The translations under genes and the position numbers were made by a program. 64,000 nucleotides of DNA from an uncultured Prevotellaceae bacterium (GTDB taxonomy: Bacteria > Bacteroidota > Bacteroidia > Bacteroidales > Bacteroidaceae): positions 41,767 through 105,766 of the forward strand of contig CACWWZ010000018.1 of assembly GCA_902764705.1 (NCBI GenBank), written 5' to 3'. Below are positions 33,697 to 41,513 of the stretch, in pieces (positions within the stretch are counted from its first letter, which is position 1; every line of letters begins with the position of its first letter). Below the pieces are notes generated by a model. That model was not told where the DNA came from, ran no database searches, and was given only the letters and a program-made list of their open reading frames with translations.

Positions 33697-34254
33697 ATGA
33701 AGAAATTTTTGATTGGAGCCCTCATACTCGTTGCTGTCATTGCAATGGTAAAGACCGTTCCCGACAAGAAGGCACATAAGAATGCCATGATGGAAGCCGT
33801 GAAGGCGTATGTCGACGAAGAAGCTGCCAAACGTGGAATTGGCGATGGTGTGCTGGCCAATCTCGGCAAGGGAATTGTCAACAAAACCATCGAAGTGGCT
33901 CTCAACTCCAAGCTCGAAGTCGACAACTACCTGATTTTCAACACCACCCACGTAGAGCTTGATGGCGAGAACAAGACGTTATCGTTGGGCGTTCTGGGTC
34001 ATGTGTTCACCTTCGACAAGGAAATGCTGCGCGAAGCCCTCGAAACTGCCGCTAAGGAAAAGCAGGAGCAGAAAGACGAGCGTAAAATAGCCAAAGAAGC
34101 AGAAAAAGAGGCTAAAAAGCTGGAAAAACAGCTGAAGAAAGAGCAGAAGCGCCGCGAAAAGGAAGCCCGCAAGGAACAGAAGCGCCGCGAGAAAGAAGCC
34201 CGCAAAGAGCAGAAACGCCGCGAAAAAGAAGCCAAGGAAAAGAAGAACAGCTAA
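33697..34254 (+). CDS. Membrane-anchored protein with long charged C-terminal helix (DUF4359-like)
   Basis: 185 residues. N-terminal membrane anchor or signal (MKKFLIGALILVAVIAMV), a ~95-residue globular part that resembles DUF4359 ('DNYLIFNTTHVELDGENKTLSLGVLGHVF', tentative), then a ~75-residue, almost purely Lys/Glu/Arg helix with three tandem copies of KEQKRREKEAR (33-bp DNA repeat, ~34138-34236). Function unknown. Its stop overlaps the stop of the convergent Lrp gene by four bases. Confidence 0.65.
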   Translation: MKKFLIGALILVAVIAMVKTVPDKKAHKNAMMEAVKAYVDEEAAKRGIGDGVLANLGKGIVNKTIEVALNSKLEVDNYLIFNTTHVELDGENKTLSLGVLGHVFTFDKEMLREALETAAKEKQEQKDERKIAKEAEKEAKKLEKQLKKEQKRREKEARKEQKRREKEARKEQKRREKEAKEKKNS

Positions 34255-34715
34255 ATGTTCAGACCGTAATTCTGTTTTACCTCGCTCATCACAAAAGTAC
34301 TCTCAATGGCACCAACATGGTCAATATCGCCAAGTTTGGTGAGCACAAAATCCTGATATTGTTTCATATCCCGGGCGCGTACCTTTAATAAATAATCGTA
34401 CGCGCCCGAGGTGTTATAGCACTCAGTCACCTCGGGAATACGCTGGATACGACGCACAAAGGCATCGGCTATCTCGTGGTTAATCTGCGTCAGCTTTACC
34501 TTGCAGAACACCAGCAAGCCCTGGTCCAGTTTCTCAGGATCAAGGATAGCTACATATTTCTTGATATACCCTTTTTTCTCCAACCGTTTCTGACGCTCAA
34601 AAACGGGCGTAGGGGTCAAGTGTACCGCATCAGCCAACTCTTTCGTGGTCAGTTTCGCATTTTTTTGCAGCGTTTTCAGTATCTGCAAGTCGGTTTCATC
34701 GAGTATTTCCGCCAT
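34251..34715 (-). CDS. Lrp/AsnC-family transcriptional regulator
   Basis: 154 residues: N-terminal AsnC-type helix-turn-helix (~8-50, 'LQILKTLQKNAKLTTKELADAVHLTPTPVFERQKRLEKKGYI') and a C-terminal RAM ligand-binding domain (~70-145, 'VTECYNTSGAYDYLLKVRARDMKQYQDF'). These feast/famine regulators respond to amino acids. It is divergent from metY, with its own -7 box at 34785-34792, so metY is a candidate target along with its own promoter. Confidence 0.9.
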   Translation of the reverse strand: MAEILDETDLQILKTLQKNAKLTTKELADAVHLTPTPVFERQKRLEKKGYIKKYVAILDPEKLDQGLLVFCKVKLTQINHEIADAFVRRIQRIPEVTECYNTSGAYDYLLKVRARDMKQYQDFVLTKLGDIDHVGAIESTFVMSEVKQNYGLNI

Positions 34716-34784
34716 ATTTTAGTGTTTTATTCTGTTTGAGGGACAATTAAGTGCCCAGATTGGAATATTGTTCTATCTTGGATG

Positions 34785-34792
34785 CAAAATTA
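34785..34792 (-). promoter_or_regulatory. -7 promoter box of the Lrp gene
   Basis: TAATTTTG on the minus strand, 69 bases upstream of the ATG at 34715. Confidence 0.6.
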
Positions 34793-34819
34793 GTGATATT
34801 TTCTGAATTCTGCAAGAAA

Positions 34820-34851
34820 TTTGGAAGATATTTCCAAACTCCGTACCTTTG
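34820..34851 (+). promoter_or_regulatory. metY promoter with palindrome in the spacer
   Basis: TTTG (34820-34823), 20-base spacer and TACCTTTG (34844-34851). The -33 element is part of the perfect palindrome TTTGGAAGATATTTCCAAA (34820-34838; seven-base arms), an obvious operator position. Confidence 0.8.
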
Positions 34852-34913
34852 CAGCGTCAAAAGAAAAGTAAAAAGGTAAATAACATTATTAATTAAATAA
34901 AAAGGATAAGATT

Positions 34914-36206
34914 ATGAGTACAAAGAAAAATTATCGTTTTGAGACTTTACAACTTCATGTAGGCCAAGAACAGGCTGACCCCGCAACCGACGCTCGTGCG
35001 GTGCCCATCTATCAGACCACGTCCTACGTGTTCCGTAACTCACAGCACGCAGCCGACCGTTTCGGCCTCCGCGATGCAGGTAATATCTATGGTCGTCTGA
35101 CCAACTCCACTCAGGGAGTGTTCGAGGATCGTGTCGCAGCTCTTGAGGGTGGTGTAGCCGGTCTTGCCGTAGCCTCTGGTGCTGCCGCTATCACCTACGC
35201 CCTGCAAAACATCGTGCAGAATGGCGACCATATCGTTGCTGCCGACAACCTCTATGGCGGCTCCTACAATCTGATTACCCATACCTTAGCCACCCAGGGC
35301 ATCACCAACACCATTATCAATGTCAACGACCTCGAGGCCCTCGAAGCTGCCATCCAACCCAACACGAAAGTAGTATATGCCGAGACCTTCGGCAACCCCA
35401 ACTCCGACGTCCTCGACCTCGAAGGTGTAGCCGCTGTAGCTCACAAGCACGGCATTCCCTTCATCGTCGACAACACCTTCGGCACACCTTACCTGATTCG
35501 TCCGTTGGAGCATGGCGCTGATATCGTGGTTCACTCTGCCACCAAGTTCTTGGGTGGTCACGGGACCTCACTGGGTGGCGTCATCGTCGACGGCGGTAAG
35601 TTCGACTGGACAAAGGAGCCCGACCGTTTCCCTACGTTGGCCAAGCCAGACCCCTCATACCACGGTGCCGTCTTTGCCGAGGTCGCTGGGCCTGCCGCCT
35701 TTGTAACGCGTATTCGTGCCGTCGTCCTGCGCGATACGGGTGCTGCTATTTCGCCCTTCAACGCGTTCATCCTTTTGCAGGGTGTCGAGACGCTGAGCCT
35801 GCGCGTTGAGCGTCATGTGGAGAACGCCCTGAAGGTGGTCGACTTCCTCAGCAAGCACCCCAAGGTGGCTGCCGTACACCACCCCGCCCTTGAGAGTCAC
35901 CACGACCACGCTCTCTACAAGAAGTACTATCCCAACGGCGGCGGCTCCATCTTCACCTTCGAAGTGAAGGGCGGTCAGGAAGAAGCATGGCGTTTCATCG
36001 ACAGTCTGCAGATCTTCTCGCTGCTGGCTAACGTGGCCGACGTGAAGAGTCTGGTGATTCATCCCTACACCACCACCCACTCACAGCTCTCGCCCGAGGA
36101 ACTCGCCGAGCAGCACATCACCCCTGCTACCGTGCGCCTCTCCATCGGTACTGAGCACATCGACGACATCATCGACGATCTTGCCCAGGCCCTAGACAAG
36201 ATTTAA
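34914..36206 (+). CDS. O-acetylhomoserine aminocarboxypropyltransferase / cysteine synthase (MetY type)
   Basis: 430 residues. A Cys/Met-metabolism PLP enzyme: PLP lysine in 'HSATKFLGGHGTSLGG', substrate-phosphate motif 'SGAAAITYAL', 'YAETFGNPNSDV' and 'VDNTFGTPYLIRPLEHGADI'. Length and the C-terminal 'QLSPEELAEQHITPATVRLSIGTEHIDDIIDDL' fit O-acetylhomoserine sulfhydrylases rather than cystathionine synthases (~390 residues). It makes homocysteine from O-acetylhomoserine and sulfide. It has its own strong promoter with an operator-like palindrome. Confidence 0.92.
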   Translation: MSTKKNYRFETLQLHVGQEQADPATDARAVPIYQTTSYVFRNSQHAADRFGLRDAGNIYGRLTNSTQGVFEDRVAALEGGVAGLAVASGAAAITYALQNIVQNGDHIVAADNLYGGSYNLITHTLATQGITNTIINVNDLEALEAAIQPNTKVVYAETFGNPNSDVLDLEGVAAVAHKHGIPFIVDNTFGTPYLIRPLEHGADIVVHSATKFLGGHGTSLGGVIVDGGKFDWTKEPDRFPTLAKPDPSYHGAVFAEVAGPAAFVTRIRAVVLRDTGAAISPFNAFILLQGVETLSLRVERHVENALKVVDFLSKHPKVAAVHHPALESHHDHALYKKYYPNGGGSIFTFEVKGGQEEAWRFIDSLQIFSLLANVADVKSLVIHPYTTTHSQLSPEELAEQHITPATVRLSIGTEHIDDIIDDLAQALDKI

Positions 36207-36223
36207 AACCACATGATTATTTT

Positions 36224-36306
36224 CGACCACAGATTTCACAGATCTCACAGATTATTTCGCTGTGTATGTGCGCAGCAATCCGTGAAATCCGAGAAATCCG
36301 TGGTCG
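36224..36306. repeat. Imperfect inverted repeat with 30-bp arms downstream of metY
   Basis: Arms 36224-36253 and 36277-36306 pair at 25 of 30 positions around a 23-base loop; each arm contains CACAGATT/AATCCGTG words in tandem. Such CACAGATTT repeats look like a dispersed Bacteroidales intergenic element; it may also act as the metY terminator. Confidence 0.75.
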
Positions 36307-36322
36307 TTTAAAAAAATATTCG

Positions 36323-36330
36323 TATCTTTG
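36323..36330 (+). promoter_or_regulatory. -7 promoter box of the LuxR-type regulator
   Basis: TATCTTTG, 19 bases before the ATG at 36350, just after the inverted repeat. Confidence 0.65.
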
Positions 36331-36349
36331 CACTCGTAAAACCGACATT

Positions 36350-36994
36350 ATGAGGAATTATATCATTGCCGACAATCAGGAACTGACTCGTTTCGCGTTG
36401 GAGAGCCTGCTTCAAACCGACGAGGGGGCTACCGTCTATCGCGCCTTCGACCGAGCCGGACTCGTGGCCCTGCTCAAGGAGCACGAGAGCGCTGTCGTGC
36501 TGCTCGACTACACCCTGTTCGACTTTGCCGACGAGGACCAGTTGCTCATCATTGCCGAGCGCTTCAGCCTCTCCGACTGGATACTCATCAGCGACGACCT
36601 CACGCCGCAGTTTATTCGCCGTGTGGTTTATTCCTCCCATCAATTCAGCGTGGTGTTCAAGGACGGTCCCCTGAGCGAAGTCCGCGAGGCGCTGACAGCC
36701 GTCAGCCGCCACACGCGCTACCTCAGCCAGCGAGCCCTTGAGACCATCATCACCCAGCAACAGCACGAGGACGAAGCGCCCAGTATCCTGACGCAGACCG
36801 AGACGGAAATCGTGAAAGCCATCGCTCTGGGCAAGACTACTAAGGAGATTGCTGCCGAACGTTTTTCAAGCATCCACACCGTCACAACCCATCGCAAAAA
36901 CATCTTCCGCAAACTGGGCATCAATACCGCCCACGAAGCGGTGAAATACGCCCTCCGTGCGGGGTTGATAGATCCGTCTGAATTCTACATCTAA
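36350..36994 (+). CDS. LuxR-type (NarL-like) transcriptional regulator with receiver-like domain
   Basis: 214 residues from the Met at 36350 (MRNYIIADNQELTRFAL); the frame upstream runs through the promoter and inverted repeat. N-terminal receiver-like domain with 'ADNQE' in place of the usual double-Asp pocket and a candidate acceptor in 'VLLDYTLFDF' (~Asp53), and C-terminal LuxR helix-turn-helix at ~145-205 ('LTQTETEIVKAIALGKTTKEIA...VTTHRKNIFRKLGI'). One acidic-pocket residue is missing, so normal phosphorylation is uncertain. No kinase is adjacent. Confidence 0.85.
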   Translation: MRNYIIADNQELTRFALESLLQTDEGATVYRAFDRAGLVALLKEHESAVVLLDYTLFDFADEDQLLIIAERFSLSDWILISDDLTPQFIRRVVYSSHQFSVVFKDGPLSEVREALTAVSRHTRYLSQRALETIITQQQHEDEAPSILTQTETEIVKAIALGKTTKEIAAERFSSIHTVTTHRKNIFRKLGINTAHEAVKYALRAGLIDPSEFYI

Positions 36995-36999
36995 GAAAG

Positions 37000-37018
37000 G
37001 CTACGACTTCTATTTGTT
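37000..37018. repeat. 19-bp direct repeat, left copy (right copy 38666-38684)
   Basis: GCTACGACTTCTATTTGTT, differing from the right copy at one base. The two copies bracket the YgjP-like peptidase gene and the transposase-phosphatase chimera. Confidence 0.75.
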
Positions 37019-37576
37019 ACAACCACGTTCGCCCTTTGCTATTTTGCGAGTCTCCTTTCTCGCTTCTTTCCATCGTGGATAGTATCTGTCCATCAGCGCA
37101 TGGAAACGGGCATTATGGCTGGGCTCTAACAAGTGACAAAGTTCATGAACCACTACATGTTCGACACACCATTCTGGCAACAGCAGTAAGTAGGTAGAAT
37201 AGCAGATGCTGTGTTCCTTCACATTACAGATGCCCCAACGGGATATCATGGGTTTATAACGGACAGAGGAAGGACTTACACCCATCACCTTTGCATGCCG
37301 CTCTAACATAGGTTCAACCATTGCCCTCAACCTTTCAGTTGCCTCAACCTTTTGTGCTTTCGTTGTTAACGGCAGTTGACTGTAGAAATCAGCCCGTTGA
37401 TTCTGTCGCTCAGCGGTCTTCTTTCTTGCCTCAACTATCCATTCCTGATGTTGGTTGATAAATTCTTCCACCTCTTTTTTCGACATACCAATAGGAGCCG
37501 ACACGTGCACATCGCCATTCTTCACGATGCGCATCGACAATCTGCTTGTCCGTCTGTATGTCAATTGTATAGTCAT
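37010..37576 (-). CDS. YgjP-like (SprT/DUF45) zinc metallopeptidase
   Basis: 188 residues with zinc motif HELCH in 'VVVHELCHLLEPSHNARFHALMDRYYPRW' and the characteristic 'SRWGICNVKEHSICYSTYLLLLPEW' just before it, matching the YgjP/DUF45 family (often annotated M48-like). Complete length for the family; predicted cytosolic. The physiological substrate is unknown. The stop codon falls inside the left copy of the 19-bp direct repeat. Confidence 0.85.
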   Translation of the reverse strand: MTIQLTYRRTSRLSMRIVKNGDVHVSAPIGMSKKEVEEFINQHQEWIVEARKKTAERQNQRADFYSQLPLTTKAQKVEATERLRAMVEPMLERHAKVMGVSPSSVRYKPMISRWGICNVKEHSICYSTYLLLLPEWCVEHVVVHELCHLLEPSHNARFHALMDRYYPRWKEARKETRKIAKGERGCNK

Positions 37577-37587
37577 TGTCTTCCGTA

Positions 37588-37918
37588 TTATTTTGTAGTT
37601 CTGACGGTTTTCTGACCGTTCTCGATGACGATGCTGTGTGTACTGTCAGTAGCAGGCATACCGTCGAGACGATAGACTTGGGGCGAAGAGGGCGAGGAGG
37701 ACGGAGAAAGACGGCCAGCTAGTAACACCTGTGGTGACGCCCACATACTCGGCACGGGCTGCAGCAATCATGTCAAGGAAGTCGGGATTGGCATGAAGGC
37801 GGGCCACAAGGGCAGCAGCAAGCTGACGGGTAGCCTCGATGTCTGTGTACCAGTGATACCCCACAATGAGGCGATTATGACCGTATTCATAGCCACGACG
37901 CAGAATTTCGTTCTGATG
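37588..37918 (-). pseudogene. 3' remnant of a PAP2/class A acid phosphatase gene
   Basis: The last ~90 codons of the chimeric frame carry a PAP2 C-terminus: 'ILRRGYEYGHNRLIVGYHW' with motif 3 as N-R-x5-H-x3-D (usually S-R), then 'AAALVARLHANPDF' and 'AAARAEY'. Around 37745-37752 the homologous reading appears to leave this frame; the +1 frame continues to a TAA at 37588 and encodes a typical secreted-protein tail ('VYRLDGMPATD', 'IVIENGQKTVR'). The 5' two-thirds of the phosphatase, including KX6RP and PSGH motifs, are absent from the window. Confidence 0.7.
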
Positions 37919-38578
37919 CTCTGTTAGTTTGCGATGGCAGCGAACCTGAAGACGTTCTGGATATGTCACCAGAAACGTGTTGCCCACGGCGGTATATTGA
38001 TTGCCTTTCTTCCCTGCCGCGAAATCATAGGTCTTGCGCAGGCGATTAGGGAAGTGTTTCTTTAGCCAGAGCCTTCTCGGGTTATCTTTCAAGTATGTTA
38101 TCCATGTCTGTAGTTGCCCCTTGCGGAATAAGATGCGGTCATTAAATCCGCTCGAAAACAGAGAAGGTTTCTCCGAACTAAAGTTCTGAGCACAAAACGA
38201 AGAATCACTCCATAGCGCATGCGTACAATCGCTCTTCCATGCTGCGATTATCTTTCCCAAGGCATAATCAGCAGGAAGCGTGTCGCGAACATAAATAATG
38301 CCATGAAAATAATCTGGCATGATCTGATAATGGAGTACCTGCACTCGGCAGCCAGTCTTCTTTGTTGTCTCTGCAGCTATCTTTCTGAAAGCCTCAGTCA
38401 CATATTCGCCCAAGGCCGTTGATTCTATCCTTGCCGTATCTGGGCTATCGCCCACAAGCGAGCCTAGGACGCGCTTGCGGTCTGCCGTCGTTACCGTAAT
38501 AAGATAGATGCATGCCGCCGTATAGTCATGCTTCTCCATCCGCCGCAGTCTGTTATGTTTGACAGGCGCTTTTTCCAT
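37646..38578 (-). CDS. Chimeric open frame: REP-type Y1 transposase fused to PAP2 phosphatase C-terminus
   Basis: 310 residues. Residues ~1-218 resemble REP-associated tyrosine transposases (RAYT) of Bacteroidetes: 'AACIYLITVTTADRKRVLG', the HUH-site segment 'YQIMPDYFHGIIYV', 'KGNQYTAVGNTFLVTYPERLQ' near 191-211. In the HUH site the first His is replaced by Tyr (MPDYFHG instead of MPNHxHG), so nuclease activity is doubtful. Residues ~220-279 are instead the end of a PAP2 phosphatase, followed by an out-of-frame tail. The simplest reading is a transposase gene joined to a phosphatase remnant by insertion and deletion; function is unlikely. Confidence 0.75.
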   Translation of the reverse strand: MEKAPVKHNRLRRMEKHDYTAACIYLITVTTADRKRVLGSLVGDSPDTARIESTALGEYVTEAFRKIAAETTKKTGCRVQVLHYQIMPDYFHGIIYVRDTLPADYALGKIIAAWKSDCTHALWSDSSFCAQNFSSEKPSLFSSGFNDRILFRKGQLQTWITYLKDNPRRLWLKKHFPNRLRKTYDFAAGKKGNQYTAVGNTFLVTYPERLQVRCHRKLTEHQNEILRRGYEYGHNRLIVGYHWYTDIEATRQLAAALVARLHANPDFLDMIAAARAEYVGVTTGVTSWPSFSVLLALFAPSLSSRRYACY

Positions 38579-38665
38579 TATTATTTTATCTTATTTATCT
38601 TCTCTTTTTTCGTCCCGTTCAACGCACTTCAGTGCGACGTAAGAAATCCTTTGCGAATGATTGCA

Positions 38666-38684
38666 GCTACGACTTCTATCTGTT
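38666..38684. repeat. 19-bp direct repeat, right copy
   Basis: GCTACGACTTCTATCTGTT, one mismatch to 37000-37018. Just before it, at 38620-38640, lies a small hairpin (CGCAC-TTCA-GTGCG) that could be a REP-like site. Confidence 0.75.
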
Positions 38685-38708
38685 TCATAATAAGTGCTAT
38701 CTCTTTCT

Positions 38709-41441
38709 TCATAGGCGATTTATTACCACAACTCTGTTGTCTGGAGTTGTAAAAACGATAGTGTCTTTTTCTTCACGAATATAACCAACTAAATGGATAT
38801 CCTCCTCTATATCATGATAAATCCGGAAACCAAGTTCGTTCTTAGGCTTTTTTATAAAAAGGTTGCCTTCGTCATATCTGAATCCAGGTGCAACACCATC
38901 CAACCTAATGAATCCTCCGTGCAATTCAAGAAAGTAGCCAGATTTAGAAAGAACAACACGACAATTGCATGTCAAAAAGTACTTGCTTGTTTTTGTATAT
39001 TGGATGTTTCTTACAATATGGTATTGATTGGCATTCTTCTTTTTCAGGCTTTCATCAGCAATTACCATTTTTATTTCTTCATACGATATTTCATCACCAC
39101 ATAGGAGTTTTATTTCGGATAGTTTCTTAGAAGGAACTTCTTCAATAGCCTTTGTAATTTTGTTATATGCTGATTGAGAGACAAAATCAGAAACTCTCAA
39201 TACACCCTTTTCTATCAGTTCTGCTATATGGTCATAAATAGTCGATTCACTAAGCTTCCGCTTTGTTTCTATCTGATGTGGATTTAGACCTGCAGCAAGT
39301 AGCTCGAAGGTTTTCTGTATAGTTTTCGGTAACCCTGATACTTGTTCTGAGGATATATGGTATGTCGTTACATTAGGCCTTTCAAGCCCCAACTTTTTTA
39401 CGCGAGACACTATACCACCTTCATTTCGATCCATACGTTTGGCTATCTCTTTGGTACTTAAACCTTGATTGAAATAAGATTCAAGTGTTTTATCTTCCTC
39501 TTCCGTCCAAGGTGCATAAGCTTTAGCATGAAGTTGCTTTTGCTGTTCCATATGTGATATGGGCTTAGGAGTTGGAGCCGTATCAATACCTGCTTCAGGG
39601 AAAGGCAAGTCTTCTCTACTTGAAGCATACTCCCTTATGACTGCAAGAAATTCCAATCCGTATGTATCACGTTTGTGTTCACCTATCCCGAAGACATTGC
39701 CAAATGCCTGGAGGGTTGTGGGGCGTTCAATGGCTAGGGCATGCAACGAACGGTCGGACATCACGACGTATGCAGGCCAATGGTTTTCGTCGGCAATACG
39801 CTTGCGAACCTGACGCAATTTCTCGAAGAGTTCTTTGTTTTCGTCTTGTGCAATGGAAACCGTCGCAATTTTCTGTTCTTCTTGCACTCTCTTCCGACGT
39901 GCTTTTACGCTGAAATCCTCGCGGTTGACAACTGCCAGCTGTACTGTTCGTTTTCCATAGAGAACCTCTTTACCCAGTTCTGTAACGTGTATGTGACGGT
40001 CTTCGTTGTAAGCGATCTCAAAGAATCCCATTTGCAATAGCTGAAGCAGATAGTCATGCCAGTCACGATGAGGAATATCCCGACCTGCTGCAAAGGTCTT
40101 CAGCTGATTGAACTTGTGAGAAACGACATCGGCAGACATATTGCCACGAAGGATATCTATGGCAACAGTAAAACCAACAGACTCGTCAGTACGCATGATG
40201 GCAGACAGTGCCTTTTGCGCAATGATGGTACCATCGAACACTTGGGGTGGCGTATGGCAGACATCGCAGTTACCACAACTCTTGTCACTGGTTTCACTGA
40301 AGTAGTTAAGTAGGATACGTCGACGACATACCTGTGCCTCAGCATACTCCTGCATGCGCTGCAACTTTTCCAAATTGATTTCTCGCTGTCCGCTCTCGTC
40401 CACGAACTTGCGTAGGGTGATAATGTCTCCAAGATTATAATAGAGAATCGTCTCACAAGGCAAACCGTCACGCCCGCCACGACCTATCTCCTGATAGAAG
40501 CTCTCAATGCTCTTGGGCAGGTTGTAGTGAGCCACAAAACGGATGTTACTCTTGTCAATCCCCATACCAAAAGCGATGGTAGCACAGATAACCTGAATCT
40601 TGTCTGCTACAAAATCATCTTGCACTTGGTTTCTCTCAGAATTTGGAAGCCCAGCGTGATACACTCCAACGGAGATGCCTTCCTTCTTCAGCTTTTCTGC
40701 AAGTTCTTCTGTCGTCTTCCTTGCCAGGCAATAAATGATGCCGTTCTCTCCTGCATGTCGCCTGATTAAGTCCAGAAGCGAACGTAACTTCTCACGAGCT
40801 GAATAGCCGCGTTTTACATCAAGGCTTAGGTTCGGACGGTCGAAGGAACCAATAAACGTCTGAGCATGCTCTATATGGAGTTGAACCAGAATATCCTGTT
40901 TTGTTATCTTGTCAGCAGTAGCGGTAAGAGCCATGATGGGGACCTCAGGGAACAACTCCCGTAACTTCCCCAATTGTGTATATTCTTGACGAAAATCATG
41001 ACCCCAACTGGAGATACAATGCGCCTCATCGATAGCAAAAAGCGAGACATTAGCGCTTTGCAGCATTTGCATAACCCCACCCACAAGTCGCTCAGGAGAG
41101 ATATAAAGCAGTTTTACTTGTCCTGCAATACAACGTTCCAGGATGTTACGGTTCAGACCTTCGTCGTTACTGCTGTTCAATGCCTCTGCTGCAATACCAT
41201 TAGCACGCAAACTGCCGACTTGGTCTTTCATCAAAGAGATAAGTGGAGATACAACAACGGCCATTCCCTCCATCATCAGAGTTGCCATTTGAAAGCACAG
41301 CGACTTGCCGCCACCCGTTGGCATCAGAACCAACGAGTCGCCACCATTGATGGTATGCTGTATGATCTCTTCCTGCATCGGACGGAATGTGTCATACCCG
41401 AAATTGGCCTTCAGGACTTGTCGTATATCTTTAATCTCCAT
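38709..41441 (-). CDS. recQ: ATP-dependent DNA helicase RecQ with extended C-terminus
   Basis: 910 residues, against ~610-730 for usual RecQ. Motor: 'MPTGGGKSLCFQ' (Walker A, ~40), 'IDEAHCISSWGHDFR' (~137), 'TATADKIT', 'YQEIGRGGRDG'. The RQC zinc site has Cys in 'CRRRILLNYF' and 'CGNCDVC'; the HRDC domain lies ~525-600 ('LFEKLRQVRKRIADE'). Then come a Myb/SANT-like helix bundle (~640-685, 'WTEEEDKTLESYFNQGLSTKEIA'), an HTH_40-type module (~700-765) and a ~140-residue unrecognised C-terminal domain encoded by visibly AT-richer DNA. It resolves recombination and replication intermediates; the extra DNA-binding modules may direct it to specific sites. Confidence 0.92.
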   Translation of the reverse strand: MEIKDIRQVLKANFGYDTFRPMQEEIIQHTINGGDSLVLMPTGGGKSLCFQMATLMMEGMAVVVSPLISLMKDQVGSLRANGIAAEALNSSNDEGLNRNILERCIAGQVKLLYISPERLVGGVMQMLQSANVSLFAIDEAHCISSWGHDFRQEYTQLGKLRELFPEVPIMALTATADKITKQDILVQLHIEHAQTFIGSFDRPNLSLDVKRGYSAREKLRSLLDLIRRHAGENGIIYCLARKTTEELAEKLKKEGISVGVYHAGLPNSERNQVQDDFVADKIQVICATIAFGMGIDKSNIRFVAHYNLPKSIESFYQEIGRGGRDGLPCETILYYNLGDIITLRKFVDESGQREINLEKLQRMQEYAEAQVCRRRILLNYFSETSDKSCGNCDVCHTPPQVFDGTIIAQKALSAIMRTDESVGFTVAIDILRGNMSADVVSHKFNQLKTFAAGRDIPHRDWHDYLLQLLQMGFFEIAYNEDRHIHVTELGKEVLYGKRTVQLAVVNREDFSVKARRKRVQEEQKIATVSIAQDENKELFEKLRQVRKRIADENHWPAYVVMSDRSLHALAIERPTTLQAFGNVFGIGEHKRDTYGLEFLAVIREYASSREDLPFPEAGIDTAPTPKPISHMEQQKQLHAKAYAPWTEEEDKTLESYFNQGLSTKEIAKRMDRNEGGIVSRVKKLGLERPNVTTYHISSEQVSGLPKTIQKTFELLAAGLNPHQIETKRKLSESTIYDHIAELIEKGVLRVSDFVSQSAYNKITKAIEEVPSKKLSEIKLLCGDEISYEEIKMVIADESLKKKNANQYHIVRNIQYTKTSKYFLTCNCRVVLSKSGYFLELHGGFIRLDGVAPGFRYDEGNLFIKKPKNELGFRIYHDIEEDIHLVGYIREEKDTIVFTTPDNRVVVINRL

Positions 41442-41462
41442 AATATCGTTATATTGTTACCG

Positions 41463-41470
41463 CAAAATTA
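41463..41470 (-). promoter_or_regulatory. -7 promoter box of recQ
   Basis: TAATTTTG on the minus strand, 21 bases upstream of the ATG at 41441. Confidence 0.6.
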
Positions 41471-41513
41471 GGGAAAATAATTGTAATTGCCAAATAATTT
41501 GAGAAAAAAGAAA

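Noticed and set aside
37646-38578. An intact, active IS200/IS605-type insertion sequence
   Set aside because: No TnpB partner, no subterminal hairpin ends were identified, the HUH motif is altered and the C-terminus is foreign.
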